From the NCBI GenBank assembly GCA_949126835.1, contig OX421509.1:6436411-6500410 (forward strand): a DNA stretch of 64,000 bases. The letters run 5' to 3'. This document shows positions 11,266 through 22,700 of the stretch, piece by piece; position 1 is the stretch's first letter; each line of letters begins with the position of its first letter. Position numbers and translations under genes: made by a program. This stretch comes from Anisus vortex. Lineage: Eukaryota; Mollusca; Gastropoda; Planorbidae. The notes beneath the pieces were generated by a model. The model was given only the letters and a program-made list of their open reading frames with translations. It was not told the origin of the DNA and searched no databases.

Positions 11266-12523
11266 TTAATTTGAATAGAGTTTTGTTTTAGTTAAAGAAG
11301 TTTAATTTAACTTCAAAAATTTATTAACTACGGTTAAAATATTAATAGTTTATTTGTATTGAGCCCAGAAACATAATGTAGACTCTTTTAAAACCAAGCA
11401 ACGAAAACATGCGTGGAACTAATTTGTTACAAGAACGATTAAAATTATGTAGTCTACATAAGTCTATGAAGACGTTATTAGAATGCATCACAAAATATAA
11501 AACCATTTGAAGAACACAAACAAATACGAAAAAGTGTAAGATGCAACCAAATAAAATAGTTTTACCAACGTAATATACAAGTAAATAGTGGGAGTGTAAA
11601 AATCCTTTCAAGCAAGGTAAATTTTAAAAATAGAGAGTTCTTGTTTATAGTGATGATGCATGTAATTTGTCTGATATCCATGGGGTAGAATTCAAAAAAC
11701 CTTAGAAAGATATCGTGAACACACTCTTCAAGGAAAAAATGAGAACATTTCTAGAAGAGTTGAATCAAAGTGTCAAATGATTAAATGCAATAATGATGTA
11801 TTTAAAAATTAATGTACTAATTCAATATATGTTCAAAGGGAAATAACCAATCTAAATAAGTCAACTATTAAGAAGCATGAGCTATGTCCCTTGAAAGTCA
11901 ATCATGTTATGAGCTATGTCAGTCAGGATTGTTTTATTTGCAACTACGCTATTTAGTTATAAGACTCTAGCTTAAAACGTGAATATTGTTTTTTTTTGCG
12001 TGCTAGAAGTGATTTTAAAAGAGATATTTTATTTTATGTATTGACTAGAAAGTCAGTTAATTTCTGGACGTTAAGAAGTAAAGACGCATTATTAAGTATA
12101 GTGTGATTTTCATAAAATTGGACTTAGTTGTTTAATTTCATTCAATGGATTGATATTTGTTTCTTGTGGAATAAATAATGTGATTTAATAAAGTAACATT
12201 TGCTGCAATAATTGTTTATCAGGTGCATTCTAGTGGATATGTGTTTAAAATAAGTAATAATAAAATGACGTAAGGATGTCCAGAAATGAAGTTAGGCTCA
12301 AATTTAATATATATATATATATGGCTACGAGTAATTGAAGTAGCAGAGAGCAAGAAAAAACATTTTGTTAGTGACAGAAATAAATCATTAACACAAAGGT
12401 ACGCAAGGATCTTAGTGGAACAAAAGGCTTGCAAATTTCTCTACGAAATGAAGCATTTCATAGCAGCCCTGAATATAATGACAATAATGTTTAAATATTG
12501 ATTCATCCTTCACTTTAATTATA

Positions 12524-12729
12524 AGGCACAGAGGCCGAGCGGCAGAGCGTACCGTAGGTCCAGGGTTCGAATCTTTCTGAAGGCTAGGATTTGTTATCGA
12601 GTCTGGGCGATGTGTCCCTGGGTCTACCCAGCTGTGATAGATTACCTGACGTTAGTTGGGAAAAGTGCTAGCCACACAATTCCCCAGTATGCCATGGGCC
12701 TATGGATCAAATTAGTCTGAAGGGATACT
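12524..12729 (+). mobile_element. tRNA-derived SINE, copy 1
   Basis: The 5' part resembles a tRNA gene: an A-box-like GGCCGAGCGGCAGAGCG and a B box GGTTCGAATCT, spaced as in RNA polymerase III promoters. The body contains GTCCCTGGGTCTACCCAGCT, TTAGTTGGG and a GTCTGAAGGGATACTT end, all shared with the inverted copy at 16908-17120. Confidence 0.75.
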
Positions 12730-13064
12730 TCAATCTAAATAATGTAACGTCTCTACTGACCGTTGACTCTTGTCGAAATAAAATGGCGCATGTAGTATGT
12801 TACCATTGTTGTTGACTGACAAGAATATCAAGTTTCAATAAAAGTGAAAATACATTTAAAGTCGCACTAACCCTGTCCTAACTCTCTTTTTGAGTTTGTG
12901 ACTTTCTTTTTTAAGCTTACAAGCTCGGTGTCTGTAAGCTCCTCCTGTGGTTAATCTAGTCATGAGACTGTCTGAACTCTATGCGCCACTGAGAGAATGG
13001 TGAAAACTACATCCCATCGACAAGGCTGGCTAGATCTATATAACATCGTGTACAACTTTGACCC

Positions 13065-13192
13065 AGGACGTGGCGATTTTGTTGTCATAATATCAAATGA
13101 CGAAATGTTGGTAGACGATCTGTAGCGTTAGACGAACTATCTGGTAGACGAAATGTCGCATTAGACTGAATGTCGGTAGACTAATTTTAAAT
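13065..13192. repeat. Short irregular repeat of TAGACGAAATGTCG words
   Basis: Four or five imperfect copies of GTAGACGAAATGTCG-type words lie directly before a LINE 3' fragment. Confidence 0.5.
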
Positions 13193-13378
13193 AGACCTCT
13201 ACCCGAGGCCATCAGCTCAAACTACATGTCCCACACGCACGCACCGACGTCTAACATATTTTTTCCGTCAACCATTAAACTGTGGAACACACTGGACCAG
13301 GCCTCCATCACTGCCCCTTCTGTGCCGGATTTCAAATCTTCGACGTACGGCTGGACTAAATACCACAGACTAAACTAA
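13193..13378 (+). pseudogene. LINE ORF2 C-terminal fragment (CR1/L2/jockey type)
   Basis: The + strand encodes RPLPEAISSNYMSHTHAPTS, then NIFFPSTIKLWNTLDQASIT, APSVPDFKSS and a stop at 13376-13378. The FFP.TI.LWN.L ... F. pattern is the usual C-terminus of jockey/CR1-type LINE polymerases. It is 5'-truncated, and the RT palm is absent. Confidence 0.7.
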
Positions 13379-14594
13379 CTATGTCATCTTTTGGTAATTC
13401 TTGTTTGTGATGTTTTAAACTTTTTATCTGTAGTTAAATTGAGGACATTTTCCTCGGTCATAACGTGGTCTCCACAACAATATGAAGAAGAAGAAGACGA
13501 AGTGTCGTATAGGAAAATTCTGTAGACAATATAATTTGTCGTAGTACCCTTTCCAAGTAGAGTGAAAAAAAAGAAAGCTAGTGCCATACAGGCATTGGCC
13601 TAAACCTACATTTGTGCCGTCACAAATTATAGGCTGATTCCTAAATTCATCGTATCAAATATGCTTTTTAAATAATTGAGTGACCGTGCCATAGTCCCCG
13701 CTTTATGTCAACAATGGTAATTCTAAATTGTACGGCTCAAATAACTTCAGTCTATGCAATATTTATCATCTTGTTGAAACTGATAAGTTATAAAAAAAAA
13801 ACTTGTTTAGATACAGCCAATTGATTCCAATGCGCTATTTGTGACTTTTTTTCAATAAACTTCTGACGTCTTTTGAGAAGTCTGCAATAATGTTGAAAAA
13901 ATATAAATTAAACTTCTATTTGATTTCTCTTCATTACCTGAGTAAGTATTATAAACTGTTTATATATTTGTCTGTTTTAAAATATTGCAGATTTGCCTTA
14001 TCGATAGATACATTAGACATTATGTTCATTATGATGTATATATATTGCTGTGTCGTTGATGTTCATATGACAAAATAACAAAAGGTTTTTTAACGTTTAT
14101 TTTATTTTATATGATACAGAAGAATAGATAGGACATTTTCAATAACATCAACTTAAGGACACAATGGCATTTTACTAATACATGGTTTGGATTAGATAAA
14201 AAAGGAAATTATCCCTGTCTGACCAAATTAATCCATTGGGCCGATAAATAAGCGCTGACAATTTTCAGAAGCTGCGTAATACGTTTGAGATGGGGTTGTG
14301 TGGCCAACACATAATGTCCGGCCGTTCTTAATTTGGATGAGTACATTATAGTGTCTTACAAAACCTAAAGTTTTTGTCCCGGTTAACGATCGGGTTGTAG
14401 GGGAGAGCGGTGCTAGACTAGTTGTCATAGTAACTTTTTCCGAATCTGGTAGCTAAATTCATAGCCTACTGTCTTCTGTTGGTATTATTACAAGTAGATA
14501 TAATTATTACTGCTCGGTTTTTATTAAATCGGCTTAAATACTTGTTGTATTGTTCAAATTTAAAACAAATGTGAAAATCATCTTTTTGAACAGG
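13379..14594. other. Gap with no supported gene
   Basis: AT-rich. Short open frames at 13384-13587 (-), 13890-14078 (+) and 14228-14428 (-) show no domain, no codon signal and no homologue in the duplicated unit. I see nothing functional. Confidence 0.5.
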
Positions 14595-14636
14595 ATGCTT
14601 ACCTATTTGTTAATTCTACTCTACATTTGCAATAGC
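14595..14636 (+). CDS. Candidate signal-peptide exon of lectin gene 2
   Basis: An ATG opens MLTYLLILLYICNS, a short hydrophobic core ending in small polar residues, as in secretory signal peptides. A GT at 14637 leaves phase 1, which would join the PAN-like exon at 15659 and read ...NSSES. The donor (T|GTTCTT) is weak, and no transcript evidence is available. It is the best start candidate between 12.8 and 15.66 kb, but the true first exon may lie elsewhere. Confidence 0.33.
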
Positions 14637-14754
14637 TGTTCTTTGACCTTTATACATTGATAATATTATAGTGTTGGGATTGCTTATGTTGATGAGAATA
14701 TTTATTTAGGTCAAAACGTTGTCTACCGTATGTAGGGTAGTTGCAGTGCCTTTA

Positions 14755-14930
14755 CAAGCGAATGTGGCGCCCCAGGGCAAAAGTTTCAGCGCCGCCCCTT
14801 GCATACTGTAACTGCTTGTTTAGTGCTATATTTGCTATATTTAGGCTACGTTTGCCGCCCCCCCCCCCCCTGGAAGTGCCGCCCGCGGGCATATGCCCCC
14901 CTCTGCCCCCCCCCCCCCCCATCCCTATGT
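14755..14930. repeat. C-rich dispersed repeat fragment
   Basis: A GC-rich island with several 12-15 base C runs (about 14857-14870, 14905-14920) after GGCGCCCCAGGGCAAAAG. It looks like a decayed mobile repeat and has no credible ORF. Confidence 0.4.
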
Positions 14931-15658
14931 GAGGGCACTGGGTAGTTGTCTTATACACAGATCTCTCTTGCCACATGACCACATACCCCTCATTACTCTT
15001 TCCCAGAATATTTATATTACTAAACACGTAGAATCATGAATGTGTTGATTCTAAATCGATAAAACAATGTCACAATGGCCACAATACTGTATATGTTGAG
15101 AGCGAGGTCTATCGGGTATCCCCAATTTATTGTGCACTATGTTTTTGTTAGGCTAACGCCGCGAAACCTAATGCTATTTAAAAATGTATTAAAGGTACAA
15201 AAACGAAATTTAGCTTGGAGAGTTGTAGATTGCTCTTTAAAAAAATAGTAGCGTATGACGTCATGTTTATCCATATCCAATCAAATCAAATACTGTATTT
15301 TCTTAATAGATATTTACTTCATCCTTTTAAGTTATAGTAACCAAATCATTTGATATATTATATATATAATGAGATATTTATTAAATACATGTCACTATTG
15401 AGAACACCCTTTAATACCCAAACAAGTACAGTCTATAAATGATACGAATCATACAGGACGATAATAAAGTAGAGATTCACATTTTAATCTTTTAAAACAG
15501 TAATTGACGGGCATAAAACCTTTTTAAAAAAATCATTGCCGTTTATAGAGTTAACATTTATATCCACTTTTTGTATGCCCCAATTATATGAATAATATGC
15601 ACAATCATAATTATATTCATTAATACTTCTTTTTGTATTAATATAAAAGCGTTTGCAG

Positions 15659-15832
15659 CTGAATCCAATATACAAACTTCAGAGTACCGTAAAGTGCCCA
15701 AACCCCACACTATAGTACAACAAACTACAACTTCTATAAAAGCCAGAAGTCTCATTCAATGTACCAGTACGTGCATATCTCAAGACTGCAGCTGCTTTTC
15801 GTTCGACAAAAAACTTCAGACATGTGATATTG
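15659..15832 (+). CDS. Lectin gene 2, PAN/apple-like N-terminal exon
   Basis: A 174-nt exon between acceptor GTTTGCAG and a strong donor TG|GTAAGT, phase 1 at both ends. It encodes ESNIQTSEYRKVPKP ..., then a cysteine-rich run with QCTSTCISQDCSCFSFDKK and LQTCDI. The C-x3-C-x4-C-x-C-x8-C pattern with CSCFSFD resembles PAN/apple modules, which in molluscs often precede a lectin domain; that family link is inference. The last base joins the next exon to give DIGNC. No signal peptide is in this exon, so an upstream coding exon is required. Confidence 0.72.
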
Positions 15833-16020
15833 GTAAGTGAAATGAGTAGTTATATAAACTTAGGCTGCTAATGGGGCGGAATTTTTACAATATAATAATG
15901 AGGAACTAGCGACGAAAGTCCACTTACTAAATGTAAAAGTCACTAATGGTAGAAGACAATGTCCCATAAATATCAATATATATATGGATAATTATGGGAC
16001 ATTATCTATCTATCTATCTA

Positions 16021-16065
<45 letters not shown>

Positions 16066-16907
16066 TATTATGCGAGTAAATAAGTCTAACATTCAGAAGT
16101 TAATCGTGTCAAGTTAGCTTCCCAGGAGTAGAACAACGTAGAAGTATTTCCCATTAGAGGTCTATTGCAGAACTGTTGGTTAAAAAAAAGCGTGTTAAAC
16201 TGATTTTGCCCGGGCTTACGTAGCTTGTCAAAAAGAATCCGCCCATGAGACAGGGTGGAGGCATTTAACAACCAATCAATCGAGAGGCAGACTCTCCTGT
16301 CCGTCAAACCTTCACCCGCACCTTCCTTCCAAAGTGGGAAAATGCAAATGGTTTTCTTCAAAATACTCGAGGATATCCCTGACTAGGACAAACACCTTGA
16401 ATTACCAAATTAGAAGAATTGTCGCCCCTTTTTAGCCTTCGACCTTTTTCTACCGTCTTTACCATCTCAGGGCTTAGAGCAAGCTATGACGCTTATTATC
16501 CACATGATACAGCCGACTTGGTACCTTTCATTTAAATAGCTAATGGGCTGGCATACCGCGCATTAACACCCTTAAATAAACAGCAGGCTCTATTGGGTCC
16601 GTCTAGCCCAAGACTGTCCACATGTTAAACAATGGGGAGCAGCCGATAATCGCCTGTCCTTTGCTAGCAAAAGGGGAAGTAACCAGTATTTGACCGGTTT
16701 TCGCTGCACATCCTAAAATTAAGGTCAAACTTCATTACAATGTGTACATATTTAAATTGGCAGATCACTGATATCCGGACTATTTAATATTCTGCAAACT
16801 AGTTAAGGTTGTACACCTGTCAACATTTTTTTTAAAATTAGGCTTACCTGACAATTTGTAATTACCCTATTAGATTAAACTCTGTGTTTTATGTATAAAA
16901 ACCTAGT
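15833..16907. other. Lectin gene 2 intron start; microsatellites
   Basis: Contains (ATCT)n and (TA)n at about 16003-16062. Bases 16380-16720 are relatively GC-rich and may be an unclassified repeat. There is no coding support; the 91-codon minus frame at 16086-16361 has no recognisable domain. Confidence 0.5.
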
Positions 16908-17120
16908 AAAGTATCCCGTCAGACCAAATAGGTGATTGAGTGGCCAGCACTATGCACAGCCGCCTTTACTTTACCCCAACTAAGGTCAGGTACCCATCAG
17001 AGCTTGGTAGACTCAGGGACACCCTCCAGATCCTGAATAAAAACCTATCCACCACCAGGATTCGAACCCAGGACCTTTGGTTCGTCAATTAAACGCGCCG
17101 CCGCTAGGCAACCGTGCCCA
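16908..17120 (-). mobile_element. tRNA-derived SINE, copy 2 (inverted)
   Basis: On the minus strand it begins GGGCACGGTTGCCTAGCGGC, has a B box GGGTTCGAATCC, and continues with GTCCCTGAGTCTACCAAGCT and CTTAGTTGGGG. This is the same family as 12524-12729. Confidence 0.78.
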
Positions 17121-17862
17121 TGTTTTATGTTTACTAGTGTTGAAATCTACTTTTTTATCTTTTGTTGCAATAGCATAAATAAAAATGGCCGACAAACAGT
17201 TGCTTAAAAGTTCTTATAACTTTTATACAAAAAAAAAAGAGGTAAATTCAATTATGTTTTCTGTTATTGCTCTGAATTTATATTATCTATCTTTCCATGC
17301 ATGATTATCCATATAGCTTTATCATTTTAAAAACTATGAATTTTCTACTAAAACAGAATACAAAATTGCATAATGACACATGAAAATTAAAAATTTCAAA
17401 AATACAAAAAGTTCTAATTGAATCCACAAGATCGTGCATGGGATTAAAGAAAACATAGTGATAAAGAAAACTGCAGAATTTCAACCTTATGCTATGATTA
17501 GTTACAAATGGGGAGCAAAATAACTTAAGTAAAATAAGACAAAATAAAATAATGAGAAAATAATGAGAAAAATATGTAATATAACGGTTTTAAAGCTCCA
17601 ATCTTATGTAACAACTTTATTTTAATATTAAATCAACCATTTAACTGTCTCAATATGTAAAAATCTAAATTACACTAAAATATATTTTTTTTTACGCAGA
17701 CTTAAACGGATACTTAAACGGATCGTGAGACTATCCATGAATATGTAATATATATTTTACCTCTCACACCGTATGTATATATATAGTTATATCATAAAAA
17801 ATTACAATAGAAAACTATTTAAATGTATATATGATATAATATATGTATTATATTATATACAA
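17121..17862. other. AT-rich intron sequence
   Basis: No repeat or coding signal recognised apart from A and T runs and short TA runs (about 17770-17860). Confidence 0.45.
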
Positions 17863-18404
17863 GGTAAATTCCCCAGCGTTACCTGAAAAAAAAATTACAT
17901 AGACCTAGATCAGCTACATATAACATTTTATAAACTACATTAAACATTAAGCTATAATAAATTTAAAAACATAATATTATTTACTGAAAACATTTAGGAG
18001 AGAAATTTAAAATAATTTTTTTTTTCGGGTTTAAAATGGCATTTCTTTTTTTTTACAAAACGTTTGGACTATCCCTGGCTGATAATCGAACACACATCTC
18101 CCGCATGCGTCTAAAATATAATTATTAGATTTTACTTACTGAAAACGGTTTAGAAACTCTTTAATTCCTGACATTTTTTACAATCATAAAAAGTTATATT
18201 AATGGAAATATAACAGAAAAGTATAAAAAGAACCAAAGTTATCAGTGAGGAATCGAGCCCAGGTCACCAGCATGGCAGTCGGATACGCTACCCTCTCAGC
18301 TAACCGTACCAGAAGCGATATCGCAAAAGTAAAAATATGAGACATTATGATCATGTGTCTTTAAATTAACCAATAGGGATAGGAATAGACACACACCGTC
18401 TTCT
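17863..18404. repeat. Dispersed repeat X, copy 2, with inserted tRNA-like segment
   Basis: It shares the ends and several internal words with 9664-9910, but is split by extra sequence that includes the tRNA-like block at 18239-18310. It directly abuts the next TTAA element. Confidence 0.55.
18239..18310 (-). ncRNA. tRNA-like / SINE head sequence
   Basis: The minus strand reads GGTTAGCTGAGAGGGTAGCG (A-box-like) and, at tRNA spacing, GGGCTCGATTCCTCA (B-box-like). It may be a tRNA pseudogene or the head of a different SINE. I did not find a full cloverleaf. Confidence 0.45.
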
Positions 18405-18408
18405 TTAT

Positions 18409-18745
18409 CCCATATCTTGCTGAGGTTTTATTTTTTCGTGATTTTTACATATGTAATAGAAAGTGATGATGCAATAAACAAATGAAAGTTATTTTGTGAA
18501 AATTTTAATTTTTTATTGAAATATTGAAATTTTTTGAAGTGTCCTTAAGAAAGGACGCCAACAACAAATGATACCGTGACATTGCATGTTTGCAATAGAA
18601 ACATGCCCCTCTTTTTCAAGGATAAATACATATTTTTTTAACAATTTAAGTTAAAATTCTTAATTTATAGCTTTTTAAAACAATACGATAAGAAAATAGT
18701 GTAATAAAACATTGGCATTCGAGTGGCATCCGGGCACAGAATGGG
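18409..18745 (+). mobile_element. piggyBac-like MITE, copy 3
   Basis: 337 bp with CCC and GGG ends; TTAA at 18746-18749 on the right, TTAT on the left. Same orientation as 4641-4968. Confidence 0.7.
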
Positions 18746-18991
18746 TTAACAGAACAAACCAGAAAAACCAATAACATCATTTAAAACACTAATAAAAATG
18801 CAAGATTTGACTCTGACCACAGATAAGCGTAGGATGCAATAATATTTTTTACAGAAGTAGCGTGTATAATATATAATATAAGAATATATCAATCATATTT
18901 AATTTTTTTTTAAAGTATGCTTTATGTAATAATATATTTGTTGTTTGCATAATATGCTGTAGATATTGTGATACTCGGCGTATGCACCTAG

Positions 18992-19075
<84 letters not shown>
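18992..19075. repeat. (AT)n microsatellite, about 84 bp
   Basis: An uninterrupted alternating A-T run. The open frame over it (poly Tyr-Ile) is an artefact. Confidence 0.95.
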
Positions 19076-19078
<3 letters not shown>

Positions 19079-19385
19079 GCGGCTGAGCTAACAGTATATA
19101 TATATGGTTGATATCACTCATTACTTAAAACAATATATGATATTCTTTCCGATAAAGCATTATATGGTACAAAGAAAAATATTCTATGATGGTGTGTCAT
19201 CTTGTTGTTTTATCTTATTGCATTGTAAATATCCTATTTCGTATTGGTATTCTGGGCGTCGGATAGGTCTTCTGGGTAACCGATTGGTATTCTGGGCAGC
19301 GGATTTGTATTTTGGGCATCGGATAGGTCTTCAGGACAACAAATTGGTTAGCTGGGCAACAAAGTGCTCTTCTGGGCACCATACC

Positions 19386-19615
19386 TGAACACCTCTTCTC
19401 GACGATAAAGCGGACCGAGATTTACTCTCTTAGGGCCCGGAGAACGAAATTTGCAATATTACGCAGATGTGATAATCCCCATTAAGTGTCGGCACAAACG
19501 GTTGGCCTCCCCCCTCCACTCTGAGCCTCTGCAGAGCGGGGCACTCGACAATCACATGTTCGACCGTCTCCAACGCCTCCATGCAGTTTCTACACCACAG
19601 ACTATTCTTCCGTGT
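19386..19615 (-). pseudogene. I-clade LINE 3' terminal fragment (second copy)
   Basis: The minus strand repeats the CCHC zinc-finger tail and 3' UTR seen at 7568-7785, in the same place within the minisatellite. It is a component of the composite module, not an independent insertion. Confidence 0.78.
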
Positions 19616-19705
19616 ACCAGACAGGTCTTCTGGGCAGCAGATTCATTGTTTGGGGAGCTGATTCGTCTTCTGGGCAGCAGATGCTTTGGGCGCAACATAT
19701 TGATG

Positions 19706-19719
19706 TTATGGGCACCAGA
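19706..19719. repeat. Target-site duplication of the complete LINE (3' side)
   Basis: TTATGGGCACCAGA, identical to 24851-24864 on the other side of the LINE. Confidence 0.9.
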
Positions 19720-19755
19720 CTTTAAACCTCACTCACCGGAGTGATCGAATCGAGA

Positions 19756-22700
19756 CTAATCTCTTAGGATTCGGAGGACAAACACACTTGTACTACGTAG
19801 CACAGCCAGGTTCCCATAAAGGGATGGTGCAAACTGTTGACCATTCCCATCTACTCTTTCCTCCTGCAAGGCAGGGCAGTCTAAAAGCAAATGCTCGACC
19901 GTCTCTTCTGCTTCAAAGCAATGTCGGCACCGCGAATCGAAATTGGGCCTAAATCGTCCGAAATAGGCACCAATAGGGCAGTGCCCTGTACGGAACTGGG
20001 CTATCGTAGCCTGTTCTCTCCTGCGGAGCTTCCACCACGGATCAGCTCGATTTGGCCGTTTTAGTTGCTGCCACACACCTCGACCCTTGTCAGACTCGTC
20101 CCAACTCTTGTTCCATTGTCTTGTCTCCCACTCACGTATTGATCTGCGGGCACTCGCGAAGGTGGACGGACCCTCCGGAGTGGGTGTCAGGGATCCCTTC
20201 TTGGCCAAGGCATCCACTATCTCGTTGCCAGGGACTCCTGCATGACCTGGAATCCACTGCAAGATGACCTTCACCTCGTACCTGAGGATCAGATCGGAAA
20301 TAGCAGCTAATAGTCGGACAAGCAGTTCGGGCCAACTCCCCAAGCCGTCGATGGCTTGGAGAACTGAAAGTGCATCAGTGAAGATAACCACATCATCACG
20401 AGCAGATGGTGTTTCTTCGAACGTTTTCCCTATTGCCTCAACGGCAATTCTGATGGCTTCCATCTCCGCATCAAAGATGCAGATTGCTCCACACGGCCCA
20501 CTTAGCTCAGCCCGTTTTTCTTCTGCCTTCGGGTACGACACAAGAGCACCATACCCAGAACGCGCCTCGGTACCACTGATCGCGCTCCCATCAGTGTATG
20601 CCTCAACGAATCCCGAGTATGCCCGTACCGTCCTTAGAGCAGCTGCGCGCCTCTCAGTCAGGCAAGCGCTGGGTCCGACTGCTTCCATCAGGTTCGCCCG
20701 TATCTCTGGTAGGTTGAAAGATAGGTGAGGAGGAGGTTCCACTCCCGTCCGCATGGGCATGCGGTCGACCGGGAGTCCAATCTCTGCGCTGAGCTTCAGT
20801 GCGTGGTGCATGAAGGACTGCATTGAGATCCGAGCTCTTCCCACCCAGGAATCCACGAGCATCCTGAGGGGGGAACTTTCCTCCAACCGCTTATACCGCT
20901 CGTAAGCAGTAATAACGGCCCTTTTCCTTCTCCCATTCAGAGGCGGCACGTTTGCCATGATTTCAACAGCCGATGTCGGGGCGGTTCGGAACGTTCCACA
21001 TATTAGTCTGAGGGCTTGATTTTGTACAGAGTCCAACGTCTTCAAAGCAGTATCAGACGCATAGATTTGCACCGGGAGGCTGTAGTCGATCTGAGATCTT
21101 ACCGCTCCTAGGTAAAGATTTCTCAGCACACTCGCCTTCGCACCCCAGCCAGTACTGGCCAGTCTCTTGACAATGTTCAGCTTAGAAGATGCTTTCTCTT
21201 GGACTAACCTCACATGGTCATACATCGTTAGCTTTCGGTCCAGTGTCACTCCGAGATAGACCGGCTTCTGGTCGCATGCCAGGGCGCGGCCGTCAATGTT
21301 CAGCTCGATCGGATCTTTGAGGATATCGATTCCGAGGGTAAAGAGCGAGTAAACTGTTTTTAGGCAGTTTACTTCCATACCCCATAGCTTGGCGTAACAG
21401 GCTACTGCGTTCAAATCCTGCTGGAGGGCCCGCTCGAGAGCACGCGCTTCCCTCCCGGTCGACCAGACCACAAGATCGTCTGCGAAAAGCAGCGACGAGC
21501 ATCCCAGATAGTTCGGCAGGTCGTTGATAAAAGCCAGGAACAATGTACAGGACAGTGCTGAGCCCTGGGGCAATCCTTGCTCCAGGACGCGCTTCCGAGA
21601 AACCGCTTTCCCGTAACGAGTTGCAACTGTTCTTCGGGATAGAAACCCTTTGATCCAATTGTACATGTTAGAGGCTATTCCTAGCCTCTGTAGCTTCAAC
21701 AACAACCCCGGCCGCCAGACCTTGTCATAGGCCTGTTTAAAATCCAGGAACACTGCTAGTGTAGACTCTTTCCGCTGAAACCCGTCAGCCATTTTCTGGA
21801 CCAAGAGCGTCACCTGATCCATCGAGCTTCTTCCGCTACGGAAGCCTGCTTGAGTGGGGGTAACCAGTCCATTATCCTCTAGGAACCTCACAAGCCTCCT
21901 ATTGATTAATCTCTCAGCTACCTTCCCTACACACGATGTTAGGGAAATCGGTCGGTAGCTTTCGGCCTGACCCGGGTCTTTACTCCTCTTCAAGATGGGT
22001 ACCACCAAGGCCTCTCTCCACTGTTTCGGTAGGACACCTTCAGACCATGTTCGATTTACGAGCTCCAAGAGTTTGCCCTTGCCACCAGCCCCAAGGTGAG
22101 TGATCAGCTCGTTGCTGATCCCATCCAGCCCAGGGGCCTTCTTCGCTTTGCACCGTCTCAAAACATACTCCAGTTCCTGCCGAGTAAAGGGCACCGTGAA
22201 TGTGCTAGCCTCACCCTCTCCCGTCATGTGGCGTTCGTTTGCCTTCCGGACTTTATCAAGCCCAGCAGACACACTCGTTCTTCCACCCAGTTTTCCGACA
22301 CTTACGAAGTGACGGTTGAGCATCTCAGCCCGCTTGGTATCCGATACCATGGGGCCTGCCCCTGCTCTTGCCAACGAAGCTGGTGCTCTGCTAGCTACCT
22401 CAGCTCGCTCAAGGTGGTTGATTAGGTTCCATGCCTGCCGGCTATCCGCAAGGTCCAATCCAGCACATGTATCAGTCCATTTCGACAACTTTGCCTCCGC
22501 GATAGCCCCTTTTACTTCCGCCGTTAAACGGTTGTACTCTCGACGGCTCTCGGCCGTCTTCCGCCTGCTCGCGAGCTTGCGAGCAGCCCTCCTTTTGCGG
22601 ACCAACTCTCCTAGGGCTTTTGTCCAAAACGGTCTGAACTTGCGCTTCTCATGTGACCTTGGTATCGTCTTTCTGGCAACCCCTAGTATGGCTTTGACCA

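Larger units (their letters stand above)
19235..19719 (+). repeat. Degenerate minisatellite, copy 3 left part
   Basis: TCTTCTGGGCA units, interrupted at about 19386-19615 by a minus-strand LINE 3' fragment and ended by the insertion of the complete LINE at 19720. Confidence 0.8.

Noticed and set aside
18849..19121. Poly Tyr-Ile protein
   Set aside because: Translation of an (AT)n microsatellite.
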